Assembly (NCBI GenBank): GCA_027574665.1
Contig: CM050662.1
Span: 6,540,501 to 6,604,500, forward strand
Direction of reading: 5' to 3'
Length of the DNA stretch: 64,000 bases
Origin: Rhynochetos jubatus
Lineage: Eukaryota > Chordata > Aves > Eurypygiformes > Rhynochetidae
Of the stretch, positions 1 to 14,900 are shown piece after piece. The notes beneath the pieces were generated by a model. That model saw nothing but the letters and a program-made list of their open reading frames with translations, was not told where the DNA came from and searched no databases. Position 1 is the stretch's first letter, and the number at the start of each line of letters is the position of its first letter. A program made the position numbers and the translations under genes.

Positions 1-3000
1 TGCACAGCTAACAGGGCTTCTGCACCTCCTGGATCCATCGTCTCAGCACCAGGGGACTTGAAGCACAGATCAGGCTCCTGAGGTGTAGAGCTTGTCCATC
101 TCAGGGAAAGAGAGATTCCTCCTTTAGGCTGTTAGTGAAAGCTGTTGGAAGGTGGGGAACACCATGGCTCTGCTTCAGGGGCCGTACCTTCCCAGACAAG
201 GAGGTAGCGATGATCCCCAGAGCCAGCAGGTCTCCAGGTGGAAACAACCCCCAAAACCATTCTGTGCCCACTGCAAGTGCCCAGGAGAGGAGGTGCCCAG
301 TATCTACGCGTGTTATCTGGCCCAACATCAGACCGATTGAGTCAATGGGGGCCTCTTTCCTTTGATTTCAGAGCTGTAGGGTGGTTCCTCCCCAACCTGC
401 TGCCTGCACCCTGGGGTCTGTCTGCCTGCACAGCCAGGCACGGCAGTGAGCGGGGCTGCTGGGCATCAATAGGAAGGACTTTGACTGAAATCCCAAGACT
501 GGTGAACATTTCAAGACAAGCTGTGCACACTCTCCAGCGCACACAAGCAGGGCCCACGTGCAGCCCCAAGGTATGGGATCCACCCCCACTTTGCCCTGGA
601 GACGCCGCAGCAGTTGGCACACGAGCCATCATCAGTTGCCAGGAGAAGACAGCACACGATGTTCAGGGAGGAGAGGTCAGGTCTCTTCCTGTTTAGATGC
701 TTTCAAAAAATGCTTGAGCATTTTAGTGGAAAAATGACTGAGGGAACCATCCAAATTAGGAAACAGGAATTGCTGTGCTGCCATAAATATAATTTTGCAG
801 CTGAAATGAGAAGGAAGTTGTTGTCAGGTAGGGCTGGTAAGCACGCGGCTGGGCCAACAGCTCGTGCTGAAGGTCAACAGCCCACGGGCATGTTCTCCGT
901 GCCACGCTCAGGGACATACCTACCAGGCAGGCGTTACTACTGTTGTGCCAAGGTGGATGCCGGAGCCAAGTCACCGGGTGTCTTTCATCTTGGGTTCTCC
1001 GAATGTAGTGCCAATAGTCAGTAAGATGTGTCCTTCAGCTGGGGGACTCAGTATTTCCGGCAGAGGACAGTGAAAAAGATGACGCTCAAATCAGAAGTTT
1101 TATGGAGTATAAATTAGTAGCAGACTTCCCAGTTCCTTCTTACTTATGTGGTGAAATTAGCAGTTCATGTCTAATGTCAGCCCTGCTCATGACTCTTTCT
1201 CCCCTTCAGCAAATCACTGAACCTCCCCAAGCCCCTTTCTAGCCATATGTTAAGTTGATGTAATGCTGCTTTTAGGCCTGTGCAATTACTCAATTACTCC
1301 TGCATCAGATTGCAAGGAATATGCCCTTGGGGCTGTGATCCAGTTTTGCCCATTGATTTCCTGTGTGACCTTCAGCACCACATTAAAAATACTTTTAATG
1401 TTCAAAGGAATTGTGCTCGTTTAAGCTCCTGGTTGTGCTATCCAAATTCCTACTCTATACCCAACTTTCCAGTCAGTCTGCTTGTTATTTATTGCGAAAT
1501 TTAAAGACAGAAGCTACTCTCTTCTAAAATATAAAAGAGATTTGGGAGCCTAAGTTCCATTCAAATTCACCTCAAGCGAGTTTCAATGGAGCTTGAAGAG
1601 TCAAAGAAATGTAGATACTTCTGAAAATGTCACCCTAGCTGTACCTCCAGGGTCTGACATTACACAGACACCTGAATCACTCAGGCAACTTCCCTCTGCT
1701 GATCCAGCCTGACTGCTGTGGAGCTTGCAAAGCGTTGAGCATGCACATATTTAATGTCTGCTAATGCTGGAGGGGGAGGATGCCTCAAAGCAAAAACTGT
1801 TGTGCATTTAAATGTGGTGTTCTTCAAAGCTCATCTCGATCCCAAGCTGAGTAATAACAGCTTCCTCCAGCTCCTGGGGAGCCGTTTTGGAGGGCTGTCT
1901 GGTGCTGCTTGCTTGTTGTAGTCACCTCTACGTTCTGTGCGCTGGGGAGAGGAGCTATTGAATCAAGGAGTGGTCTCTGTTTGAGGAGAGGTCTTCTGGG
2001 AGAATGAGCAGCCAAGGGAGAAGCGTGGGTAGAGCTTGTCCCATCACTAGGATTGGCCCCTGCCTGTGGTGCTACAAGGTTTTTGCGAGTCCTGTCTCTC
2101 ATGCATGTTTGTGTAAGGAGCAACTGTGGTTTTCTTTAAATTTTTGGAAAATCTCTGTTAAATAACACGGGTGAGAAGCAAACCTGTTTTCTGAATAGTT
2201 TAAGAACTTGCAGCTTGGTTTTTTGTGTGTGTTAATTGAAAGTAAATGAGGCTTGGAAAAGCAGCCAGTATGGGTTTGAGCCTGGGACAATTCTGGGAAT
2301 AAGCAGGCACAAATAACCCTTCCTCAAAATGTTCTTTGCAACCCCACCCTTCAGGAGAGATTTTCTCTGCAACGATGTTAAGTCTGGGCAACGCTGGCAG
2401 CCCAGGGCTGAACTTTAGCTGTCCTTTGTACTCAGCAGTTACTCTTACAGTACAAACAGCTCCCTGGAGCCAGGAGGTGAATTGCTGAGACAGCACGTGC
2501 CGGGTAGAGTGAGCGAGGACTGCAGTGTCTGGCTGCTTGTCATCCCAACCCAGTGAAAAGCCATGGGCTGGGGAACAAGAGGCTGGGCTGGGACCTCAGT
2601 GGCGGCGGCAGCAGGATTTCATCCCCACTCAGTGTTCCGCTCCGTACCTGGACTGCAAAGGGTTTAAACTGCAAAATCCCTGCGCTGCTATTAATGCATG
2701 AGCGCTGTGAGCAGCTAGTGTCGGCACCCCTGTAAATAGGAGCTCTGCTGTGCGACTGCTGTCCTTTGAATCTGTAAAGGGCTTCATGCTCCTTGCCTGT
2801 GAAGCAACATAGAAATGAGTGTGATGTGCAATTTCTACAAATACTCCAGCTTCTACGTAGGAATCCCTCAAACCACTGAAATAGTTAGACGACATCAGTG
2901 AAGATGAGGGTGGAGCTAGTCTTGAATGCTTTAAAAAAGTAAAGCTACCAGACCTCAGCTGTGTTCTGATTATTTTCCTTGAATTTGCTTCCTTTTCACT

Positions 3001-5700
3001 GCTTTTTTTATACTGAGACGTAAATAATGGTAAATTCCAGATCAGCCATGGGTCTGAAATTTAGCTGTAGCAAGGACTTCTGCCAATTTTTACGAAAGGA
3101 TTTTGCTAACATGAAAGAAAAATAGCTCATACATAATAAACACTCCTCCTGACCCATGTTACCCTTTTGCATTTAAGGTCAAACATCTCTGAAAGGAAAA
3201 AAAACCCAAAAAAGATAAAGGGGATGCAGAGAGTAAGCTGCAACAACGAACCAACCCCCTGCGTGAAGGTCCTCCCATCAGGGTTTTGATTTTCAGGCTG
3301 TTCACAGCTGCCACTGCAATTTTTCCTTGGCCTGAATAACATAAATACTGGACTGGGTAGTGCTTTCCTTTACACTGGTGTAAATCCAGGTTGGAGCTCA
3401 AACCTTGACTTGACCATACATGCACTTTATCCCTGGGACAGCATGTGGTATAAAATTAATCATGGGTGTAAATCTATGCAGGACTTCTGCCCAGTTCTGA
3501 GAATTTGACTTCAGATGAACTCAGAGCAGTTCCTCTGGACACCAGCTGGTGCAACACAGGCCGAATTTCGCTTAGTACCTTCTGCTGAACCCACCATGGA
3601 GGTTCTAGCCAAGAGCAGCTATTTGGTAATAAAGTGATAATTTTGAAATTCTTCCAGTTTTCTATTTCTTAGTAATATGTCTCTCCGTCCTGCCAGAGAA
3701 AACACCTACAGGTTTCATAATCAGCTTTTTCTGCTGCTGAACTGATTATGCATTATGAATGGCTAAAGTAGATGTTCTTTTTGCAGATAACAAGTAGAAT
3801 ATTTATCCTTATATTAACTCCTTTCTCCAAGCCCATGCCCTCATGTTTCATGGAAGATGAGTGAATATTTAAGTTGTGGTGGGAGCATGCTGGAGATGAG
3901 GTATTATCTTACAGTGGCCAATTTCAAATACTACCGATGGTTAAGTGACGATGCTAAAAATGCAATTGAAAGAGGAACATCTGGCTTAGACTGGCAGCAG
4001 GAAAGAGCTTCTGTGCAGTCAGGGGCTGCTTTGAGATCCATGTTCTGGGCCAAAGTGTGGCCAGGCCAAGGAAGCCAGGCTGCCTTCTCCCTGCCACCCT
4101 GAGAGATGCCTGGCATGCCAAGGTCATGATGTGCAGCGCTAATTGTGACATGAACCTGGCCGGGGGGACTGGTGTTCTTGTAGCCCACCGTGCTTTCCCC
4201 TACGTGCATCAGTTTTCAGAGATTTTTTCTGGTCTAACACACTCTCTTTTGGCCATTTTCTAGAGTTTAGGCAAGCCCTACTGCTTTTACAAAGTCATCT
4301 CTTCCATTTGTTTTGATGAAAAAAAAAAAAGTAAGCAAAATAACAAAAAATCTACGTAGAAAACCATGAAGTGACCAGGTCCTGCAGTACAGCCCCACTC
4401 ATTCACGTCTGCTGCTGGCTTCACCTCTGCTTAGAAAAATCCCTGTTCTAGCTAGTGACTGCTCAAGTCTGCAGTGATTTAGGGGGAGGCTGTACTCCTG
4501 AGGATATACAGCAATCTTCACAAGCAGTGGCACACCCTAACGCTGGTTCTCGCATGGACACATCTTTCTTTACATTTCCTATGGTTGGTGTTTCTGTATT
4601 GATCCTCTGTGACTCTGCTGCCGCTTAGCTGAGCTTGGAGCAGCAGCAAGGGCCCTTGGGGAGTGTGCAGTGCATGGCCCAGGAGCCACCAGCCGTGGTC
4701 CGAAGGCTAGGAGCCACTCTCAACTCCTGAGAGCCAGGGTGAAAGCTAGTTATTTCTACATGCCGGGTCTGCTGACACAACCCTGTGTTCTTCTGAGCAA
4801 GTAAAGAGCGCAACCCTCCAGCTTGAAAGCTGCTTGGGGGTTATCGCCCCAGTCAAAGGGGTGTGTGTACCCTTCATACTCCTCAAGACCCATTCCCTGG
4901 GCTTTCTCCACCCATCCTCTGGTAAGGGGATCTGCTTCCTCGGAGGAGTATGCCACCCTTTGATACTACTGTGCTGAAAAAAGGGCTGAATTCCTCTTGT
5001 TTCTTGAAATAAACTTGCAAAACCCTTGACCTTCCTGAACTGAAGGAATATATTTACAGATTGTGTAATTCCATTTGTCTTCCCGAGCGTGTGAGGGAGA
5101 CAGCAGTGTGGGTGAGGGAAGGGGAGCTGTGTGACCAGCTCATTTCAAGATCAGAGGTAAGACACCGATAAGTCCCGTGCACTTTGCAGTGTGCAGCCAT
5201 TCCCATTAATTTTTTGAGGGGCAAGAAAAGGAACTACTTAAAGGAATCCCCTGTATTTTCTCCTTTATGTGAAGTCCACGACACAGCAGTATGCCAGGAG
5301 AAACGTCATCCTTTGTATTATGTTATCTACGCTTGCAACATCTTCCAGTACTGGTGCTTGTAGGCTTCTAGAAGGATATCAGGAGATATTTCTGCAGCAA
5401 GTCTTTTCTAGAGTTACACCATCTAAATTCGTCTTCACACTTGTGTATCTGAAGTCAAGGTAGCCAGAAGCAGCAAAGATTATCAGAGGACAAAAGAGGC
5501 AAAAGACAAGGTGGGGAGGTTGCTTGTATACCTATATTAAAGTATGTAGCCTTATTTAAAGGCCTTAGCAACTGGGAGAAGCCCTTTAAGACAGAAACCA
5601 TCTTTGCTCTGAGGCTGTAGCACTAGGAGGTCTCACGGGTGTCATCACCAGGTATTTGTAATAATGTCACCATTTCCAGGACCCTTAGCACAAGCAGCGT
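1..5700. other. Gene-free stretch, no coding exon seen
   Basis: I see no exon with both splice signals and a recognisable protein. The short open frames here are chance frames. Two short pieces near 1,195-1,240 and 1,350-1,385 resemble the tRNA-SINE/L3 type text 'gacctt..gca..tcact', suggesting very old interspersed repeats, but too little is left to name them. A 9-bp perfect inverted repeat (CATAATCAG, 3,716-3,724, with CTGATTATG, 3,742-3,750) is the only clear structure. Confidence 0.5.
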
Positions 5701-5704
5701 GGCA

Positions 5705-5915
5705 GGAGAGGAATTGCCAAGGGTAGCTGACTGGCGATAATGGATAGTAGGATGAAATTGAGAGGAAAAAACTTAATTGGAATTAACTAGCTGAGAAAAG
5801 CCTCTTGATCTGTCAGACAGTGAAATTGCCTCCCAAGAGCAATGGTATAGTCCCAACCACGTGGGCATTTAAAGCCAGCCTAATGTCTATGATTCCCTGA
5901 GTTAACTGGAGTATC
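5705..5915 (+). repeat. Old CR1-like LINE 3' fragment (tentative)
   Basis: The order of short phrases (reaction-like block 'gaaattgcctcccaagagca', then 'cattt-aaa-gccag-ct', then 'atgattcc') follows the layout of the CR1/L3 3' region, where a 'cctcccaaggga..ggttgt..aatc' block precedes a 'tttttaaga..ggctgga' block. Divergence is high, so this would be an ancient copy. It could also be unique sequence with chance resemblance. Confidence 0.35.
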
Positions 5916-8900
5916 TCAATAATTGGAACTGACACAAAGATTTATCTTCTTTGATTGACTAGCTTTCATAGAGGCTCATCTCTTTGTGGTACTGCATGGA
6001 GCTTTCAGGGCAGCTGGTTGCACTTAAACTGCCAGAAGCTGACAATACGTATCCATTTCAGCTCTTCAAACATGTTCTTTGAAGAAACACTTAAATCACT
6101 GGAATAGACAGTACTAATCAGTCTGCAGGAAAACGGAGCATCCTTACCTGGGGCTCAGTGCTATAAATCTTCCCGTGCCAGAGCGCGGTTATCATACAGC
6201 AGTAGAGAGCCGTTTAGGTGCATTACTGCCAAATGCCCAATCAACCTGAAAAATTGGGCTGATTTTGGCCAAGACAATAAAAGGAAAAGGTGTTTTGCCA
6301 GACATATAAGAACAAATGGTTGGTGTTTCAGCAGAAGCTCCCGTTTACAATAGAGAAGGATTAATCGTGCTAAGATGAAGGAAAAGATATCCCATGCTGC
6401 TTTCCGAAAAGACAGAGTACGGTAGCAAGCTGGCCCTAAACCGTGAGTTTTGTAAAGATGTTTTGTATTCAGCCTTGCCCACTCGCCTGCTGAGCGCCCT
6501 TGCGCAGCAGCCACATATCTCCTCTCTTGCTTTGCCTTCTCTGATTCAGCGAAGGTCTTCAGACCAACGCCTTCCCCCAGAATTCTGGTCCTTTCTACGA
6601 GTGCACAGATAGGACCTGGGGAACTGAGATGCCTCCTTTGCTGTGGTGCAGCACAGCGCTTTGGAAATCAGAATTTACAGAAATACTAGCTCTCAAGCCG
6701 ATTAGCCTATGAGATATTCAAGATATGCCTAAATGTGTCAGGTTGGAAGCAGGTAGAGGAATAAACTATTGCTACCAAATAGGACATCCAAACAGAGGCA
6801 TCCGCCAGGATGTACGTGTGTGCCAGAGAGTTTGCTTTCTTCCTTACTTCTTGGCCTTGCATGGTGGGTGAGACAAAGGAAACAAGAGAGCAAAGCAGAT
6901 GGGGAACGGGAGGACTCCTCCCCGGGGGACTGAGGCCCCGGGGCTGGTGGGAGCCTGTGTCCTGAAGGGACATGGGCACCACGGTGGGGTTGCAGATTTG
7001 GGAGGTGGAGCACTATAGCAGAGCTTCGAATTCAAGGTTTTACCTGGAATGTTGTCAGGTATGGCACTATGAGGATAATATCCTGATTTACTTCTGAAGA
7101 GTAAATGGTTATAATGGAGTGCGTATCTCACTGGAGCATTTCTGTTCAAGCAACAGTTTCTCCTGCTGTGAGAAGGTTGGGTGAAATATATCTATACAGA
7201 TACAGGGAGAAAAAGTTGAAAATTTAAAGTAAATACTATGGAGGGGGATGATAGAAAATTGTTATTTGAAAATTAAAAAAAAGGAAAAGGTTAAAAATAC
7301 ACTTTGAGAAGTTGAGGCTTTGGGTAATATCTGCAAAGCTACAGCCAGTTGGTGCAACCAGGAATCTGACACACACATATATTCCTTATTACACTCTTCT
7401 ATTATGTTGCTTCTTTCCTTCTATTGTCTGTAAGGTCTTCTCAGTAGATCATATGTTCTGCTGAGCCTGATTGTCTCTGCATGTAGGCTCTTGGGTATCA
7501 AGTAAATCCTTTTTTTCAGAAGAAAGAAACCCTTCAGTCCAGAATGCCTGTATTGAGCCAGCTGGACATGGACTGGGAAGGGTGTAATGGAGAGCCCTTC
7601 AGCTGGCAGGCATGGACCGGGTCCAGCTGGTGATGGCCACCAAAGCTCCCAGGAGCAGAACCTGCTGTAAGAAGGCCCTGCTGCTGGTTCAAGCACACCG
7701 CGGCGGGAGCAGTAAGCACCCTTTCTATTTGCCCTCCACTTGGCTTGGGAGGGTTTTGCTTCTGGCTCACCGTTCCCAAGCTGGTTTCCCACACCTCTTC
7801 TGCTTTGAAAAGTCCTGGATGATTGTTAGCCTGGAACTGTCACCTCATGTCATAAGCCACAAATTCTGCTACTTCCCATGTTGTACAAACGTGCAAATAA
7901 ATCAATATTGGTTGTAAAATGGTTCTGTCGTTATGAAATCCGTCTAGATTGCTTGGCTTTTAATAGCATCAGCCCTGAATTACACGTCTGGACTAGACAG
8001 AGTGCAGAGATGAATTTCCTTTAATTTCTTCCAGAGTAACTCACCATTTAATTTAAGTGAGCAGTTCCTTATTCTCCTATTCTGAAATGATAGATTGTGA
8101 AATGCACTCCTTTAAATTAATCCTGATGCTTGATTTCTGTCAGCAGGGTAATGTTTCTCGGTGGTATGCAAAGTATGCTTTTAAAAGGTATGGTGAATAT
8201 GAATGCTATGCACTCGGTTGATGATTTAAGTGTTTACACTTTTCAAACACCTCAGAAAAAACAAATATGGCTTAGCTGCATTTTTTATAACCTTCCAGAA
8301 GTGATCATTCAAATAACATCAAAAGGTCTTAAATGGATTTCTAAATGTGATGGTAGAAGTGAGGGCAACTCCCCTCTCATTAAAGAACCATCGATTTCAA
8401 ATGGGGCTGAGCGAAGCTTATAATATTTCTGATTGCACGGCTTCCATAGATCATCCAGAAAGCTTTCTATTGGAGCTATTAATGGTAAAATATTTCATGT
8501 GGGTGCTGTCACTGCTTATGCTGGCTTGATGTTGCATGGGAACAGTGCCCATGTTTTTTTTTCTTTTGCTGTTTTTACTTCTTAAAGACGAAGTGGGGCA
8601 TTTTTGGAGCAGAGAAAAGAGGGAGTGTATGAATACTTTGTAGTTCTATACTGTCTCCTCTACAAGACCTGCAAAAAGTTATAGTGAAGTTGAGTAAGTG
8701 ATCTCGATGTAAACCAACCCATCAGCTCCTCTCAGCCCAGACACTCCCTTACTCCGTGTTATCAGAGATATGGACTATCTGAATGCCACAGCTAGAAACT
8801 GCACAGCATTCCCTGCATCCAGCTGGAGCCTGGCAGCAACAGAAGACAAGACAAATCCTCCTGTCACTGAAATATGTGGCAGTGCTTTTCAGGCAAAGGT

Positions 8901-11900
8901 AGATGTCCCTGAACTTTTAGCACCACACGAACCGCAGTACATGTTTGCCTACCCTGTCATTCTTGGCAGGTTTACACATACAGAAAATGCCACACCTAAC
9001 GACTGACCTTGGCTGAAATCAGGATTTCTACTTTGTATGTACGGGCAATGTGTTGGAAAGGGCATTTGGGATCCGAAGGCTTGAATCCTTTTACTTCACT
9101 GTCAGTGGTAGACAAAGAGGTGGTAACTTCTTTGCAAAACAGATTTAGATCTTACTGAGAAATATGTAAAACGCTTGTACTATCCAAAATATTAGGTCAA
9201 GATGTTTTGCAGAAAGTGAGAAACTGAGCTCACCTGCAGGGCATCACATACAAGGCGATTGCATGTGCTGACATCCTGGTATTGACAAGATAGTGCACTT
9301 TTTTTCTTGATCCTTCTAAAGCCTTTTGTGCATGGAATACGTAATAGATTTGTTACCCTGACTAGGTAGCTAACGTGTACCTTATGCCTTCCAAATCTTA
9401 CTCTGCAGCAACCTATGAGATTTGGCTCAAGTAATCTTGTAGATATTTGGCAGTCAGGGGAAATGGCATGTGTATTTTCTACTATTCTGACTTAGCCACC
9501 TTTGTCTGCCTCATTGCTTAAAAAAGAAGGTGAAGAATTGAAGTCTGCCTCATACTACTTGCCAGCCCTCTCCCAGGACAACACATAGTTTTGTGACCTG
9601 CCAGCTCCGCGTCCTATAATAGCTCACACCGCTGAGCCATCTAAGGAGAAATTGTTTGGCTCAATAAGCTGGGAGTTGTGTTATGCCTGGATACAACCAA
9701 GAACGTACGCAGCTTCCTGCCGTAAGTAGGCTGGCACCAAGCTTTATTTCAGTCTTAGGCAAGGCCTGGGTACTGCTGAAATCTGAAGTGAGCTAGATCA
9801 AATCAAGGTCTTTTGATCTGAAGTGCTTTTATTAACGGGTTTGGGTGGTTTAGTATCAGCATTTCTTTTTTGAACATCTTAACATCAATCGTCTTCAAAT
9901 CCAAAATGTCCCTTCTCTTGAGTTTTGAAAGTCTGTTATAGCAAAGTAGCTCAATAACCAACCTAAAGGCTTTAAGGTCTTAAAGTCAAAATTTACTTGC
10001 CTTGCTATGCTTCCAAACCAGAAACTGGTTATAAAATTGGTTTACAGTAGTGCCTGGGTAGCAGATGCCTGTTACACCCATCACCTGGTAGTGGAGACCA
10101 GACCTCGCGGTCAGCTAGAGATGTTATGGAAGATACAGCCAGGTGTCTTAAATGCATATTTAATTAGAATTAGAATCCATCTGGGCTTTTGTCTTCGTGC
10201 TGCTGTGTGGTAGGACCACTGGCTCTGTTAGTCTTTAGACCTAGACTTACAGCCTTTCTTAGAACAGGCAAAGGTTTGTTAGCCAGAATGAGTGTTTTCA
10301 GCTCCCCTGTGAGCTGGGAGAGGTTGAAGGACCTGACAGAGATCATAGAACCACACCTGGGTGTTGATGTCTTCACTAGTGACTTCAGGTCTTTTGTTAT
10401 CCCCTAAAATGCAAATGATGACTAAACCACGATTAAGGCTCGGTGCCGCAGACATTTGCACTGTGAGTTCTAGCTTGTCGCACGGAGGACTTTTTGCCGG
10501 GGCGCTAAGAGCCTCCGAGGTGCTTGCCAGGGGCTTTGTATAACTCGGTACGAGGGCTGGGCTCGCTTCGGGCCAACCAGCTCGGGTACTCTTGACATTT
10601 CTGGATGTCTTCTAAACATGTAATGCTGATAGAAATGTTGTTTAAATATTTGTGAGTTATTTAAAAATAGTGCGTCAAATAAGCAGCCTTGTGACGCCCG
10701 ACAGATATCTGGCTCAGACGAGTGCTTCGGTGAAGAAGGAAGAGGTCAGCACGAGTTATGTACACAACTTGAACTCTGACGAGAGACACGCTGGATCCAT
10801 AAAATACAGAGCAAAACTAGTCCCCCGTTGGAAAGCCCTCGTGCACTTGGGGCCCCGGGGCGAGGCTGAGCAGGCACAGCTGGCCGTGGGCGTGGCTGGA
10901 GGGATACTTGGTTGACCGCCGGCCAGTCCATGGCTGGGGCAGGAGGGAGATGCCAGGGTTTTGGCAAGCCCTGGCACGTGGTGTGTGGGGAGTATGGGTG
11001 TGCAAGAAGTGCTAGCTGGGACCTGGAGGACAGGCAAACCATGCTGGGGCTGCCAGGCATCCCTGTCCCTGTCTTGAGCTATTTAGGCTCTCTGAGTATT
11101 TCCCCTAGTTGGTGCCCATCTGCATTTGGAGAAAGCTAAATTTTAGGAAGCTCAAAGGAATGAATTTGCAATCCAGCTGTTATTAAGGCCTTTCAGCAGT
11201 TTCTTCTCGGTATTATTACATAGAGCATTTGAGGTCAGGACAGGTGGGTGCTGGAAATGGGATTCCTGTGGTAGACGTGACAGCTGTGCATTATCTAGTA
11301 ATTATATTAAATATTTATTTTTTGAGCTTTAAAATAATCATAAAATGTTTTAAAAGCTGCTTTCATATGGGAAGTGTATTCTTTCAGTAAACAATTACCA
11401 TGTAGAGATTAAAATAAGCCACAAGGCATTGCTGAGACGCAGTCCATTAGAGAGGTCAAGCCTACTATAACATTTGAATCCAGTTTTGTTGCCTTGAAAT
11501 CAATTTGACACCAAGTCCAGACCTATTGGAAAAATGAGATCCATGATTAGAGCACCACTGTCATCTTTCCAAGGTTTCCCCACTTTTTAGAATTGCTGCA
11601 AAAGAAATAATTATTTTTAAAGCATTCAGAATATCGACCTGTTTCTTGGCTCTTGTCACAATCCATATAGTGGCTGCAACGGGAGATCCTCTGTAGTTAC
11701 CCTCCAGGCAGCACATTTTGTACATTTGGAAAACGGATTTACAAGTTACTACTGCAGTTTTACACTCTGCCTTACAGATTCTGATCTGCAGTCTCTTGGG
11801 TTTGGTTGGGGGTATTGGTTGCTATATTCTTGACATCTTCTACTCATTTAAAGTGCCAAAGTGAAAAGCCAAAATGAGCCTCAGCTTCTCTGAGGCCTGG

Positions 11901-14900
11901 ATACAAGCTGTTCTCCTTTTCAGATGAAAATGCTACATCTACTTATGGAATTTATTGAGGTTACTTACTGAAATATTTTGGCTCTTATTTCTCCCAATAT
12001 CAACTGCATTTTTCAAAGTTTACTATAGGACTAACATTAGTCATTCAAAGCTTAAGCACATGTCACAGAAAAGAGGGCATAGAAAAAAAAACCCACAGAA
12101 AAAGAATTGCGTTGTGTTCTGGAAAGGTCTCAAAAATTTCAAAGAATTATCGGTTGATAATAAACTTGAGCCGTGAAAATAGCAAATTACATGAATTACA
12201 TTATAAAATCAGTCCATAATCTACAAATTATATATATTAATCTACAAATTATGGACAGATTTGATTGGAGTCTACAAATCAAATTAACCACCACACTTTT
12301 TTCCTTCTCTCTTGTTGACACCTTCCTGGAAATAGATGGGCAAACACTCGCCAAATACCTTTGAAAATAGTTTCAGCCTACGAGGGAAAGCAACCCGCTT
12401 GAGGTAGCTGTGATACTAGTTGTTCACAGCAGATTGGCTAGCCGTGGGTAACTTCTGTTGGTCCCCGGTTATTCCTCCGAGCAAAATGATGGTTTCACAA
12501 ATGCTGGCAAATAATGAAACAAGGATGTGAGCGTGGCCAGACCGAACTACTGTGAGGAATTCAAATAAGTATTGGTTGCATCTGTTTAATTGGTATTCCA
12601 TCAAAACCTCATTACCTGTCAGATTTTACTGTTCTAATAAGCAAATAAATTATTATAAGCTTATATATTCTAGTGCTTGTTATTCACATGAGCTATTGTA
12701 CCCAGCTCTCCTGTGATAAAATACTACATGTTCCTTTGCATCAATTGCTTACATTGACGGCGATACACATTGATGGTAATAACACTGCACGACCCGATCC
12801 AAAATACTGAAATTCAGATGTCTTCAAATATGTCACATTTATTTTGCTCAAAACCAAGGACTTCTTGGAAAAACTCACAAGCCAACCTGCTCTCAGATTT
12901 CCAACCAAGCAGATCTGACTGCAGGTACAGATAAGCTTGGAGTAGCCTTTGATCTAGTATGGCACTTGCCTATTGCTGCTTCCTGAGCTGTTAAGATAGA
13001 TTGTTAGAAACCAGCAACTCTCTTTTCACGTGTAAAGTCAATCTGCTAAAATTAGGAGGATCTGGCTTTGGCAGATCAGCAAAGAATTGACCTGTTCAGC
13101 TGCTTTTATTTGTCGCTGGAACAAGCATCCACTGGATCTTTGAGGAAACCTCTGGCCAGCCACTTTGTTCAACAGCTTAGCTGTAATGAAGACAGGAAGA
13201 AAAATCAGCACGAGGTACTATTCTGCAAGCATAGTCAGGCAGGTCAGGCAAGAAACAGCTATTTTTCAGGGAGGATAACTGAAAGAGGATCCGGAGTTTG
13301 GATACAGATCCTATTTGACTTGGTCTCAGTTCACAGCAACATCTGAACGCCAGAGGGAAAGACTTGGCTGTCCGTCAGTCTGTATGTTACATCGCCCGGT
13401 GACACGCTGCAACGTCTGAGGAAGTTCCATCTGTGACGCTGTTTCCTTACGTGCCAAGCCCAAACGCCGGTGCAGTGGCGGCACTGCCATCAGAAGGGTT
13501 AATGCCTGCTGCATCCGTGCAGGAAAAGGAAAGGGGCAGGGAAAGGAACGGTTTAGAATGGACTTTTGAACTGTGTTACACCTTCAGGCCTGGCCTGTGT
13601 GGCAGGGGAACACACTGGCACAGGAGTGAGTCCTGTTAGTTGTTTTATACAAAATGGTTTATTTCCCAAGTGTTAAAGTGTCATTTCTAGAATGGGCCGT
13701 CCACCCATGCTTATGCCTCAGCCACTTTGGAGGCATGTTGGTAAGACATAGACTGGGCACTCCAGTTTTATTTATTTAAATAGATGAAAATGTCCTGGTG
13801 AGTTTGTTCTCTTTACGTGCTGCTGAACTGACAGTCACTCTGAATAGAAAAAAAAGGGCTGTTGGCTGGTGCCCCTGGGAGAAGGCGGTGGGTGGATAGA
13901 TTTCAGAATGTCATCACTCCAGATGACACGGGACGTTGGAGACTGCAGACTGCGTCTCAGACTTGGGACAGAGGTGAGCTCTTTCTTTCCCTAACTTCTT
14001 TCCCTGTGTAAAATTCCCGTGTTGACCGGTGACAGAGGAGTGCTGTGTTGCACTCCATCTAGTTCACCAGCAGCTCTGATTTGTTTTTTTACTACCTCCC
14101 CCGGCTCAGTTAAGTGCCATTTGTACCAGTGTGTGTATATTAGGTAATCAAAGTGAATTTGGTAATCTGGACAAGGAATGACACTTGCTGCTGGATTTCC
14201 TTCCCCCCCCTGCCTTTTTTAAACTTGTATCGGGTGGACCCAAATTCATAACCAGCACAGCCAATTTTGACAAGCAGCGGGGCATTACACTGAAAACGTG
14301 AGCAGTCACGCCAGGGGAATACAACAACGCCCACCTCTGTTCAGAGCTGGCATGCCCAGGTATCTGACAGATCACTCATCACCACTTCCCCGTCAGAGTC
14401 CCATCGCTCGCCTGCCAGAAGCAGAAGCTGTATCCAAGGGGGTGGTGAGCAGTGGGCAGAGGGGTTGTGAAAGAAGGCTTTGTGAATCAGAGCTACTTAC
14501 AATCTATTGACTTCTTATGGGGGACGGGTTGAAAGAAGATTCTTTTCCACACAGTTCCATGCATATTAGGTAGAGGAGCTTCATATATTTTTTGGCGTTT
14601 TGCCCCCTCCCATACGATCATCTGGCTCTCTCGTTTTACGTAATGTCTTTGGCAGGGATCACCACTGTCCAAGGCAGGACACTGTGTTCACTAGTGCCTG
14701 AACAGGACCTGGCACACATCTCCAAGGCTATGCCGTGGCTTGCTCTTTTGGGTTTGTTTCTCACAAGAAATCCCTCTAGGGTTGCCTTCTAAGGAACATA
14801 TTGCTGCTTCAGAAATTTACTATGGAGAGTAGCAGATCCCTGCCTGATTGCTTTGCTTGGAATGTGTGGAATACTACTTTGAATAAAACCCAACCATTAA

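Noticed and set aside
3716-3750. Structured RNA or hairpin gene
   Set aside because: Only a 9-bp stem with a 17-nt loop and no further pairing; too weak for a named RNA.
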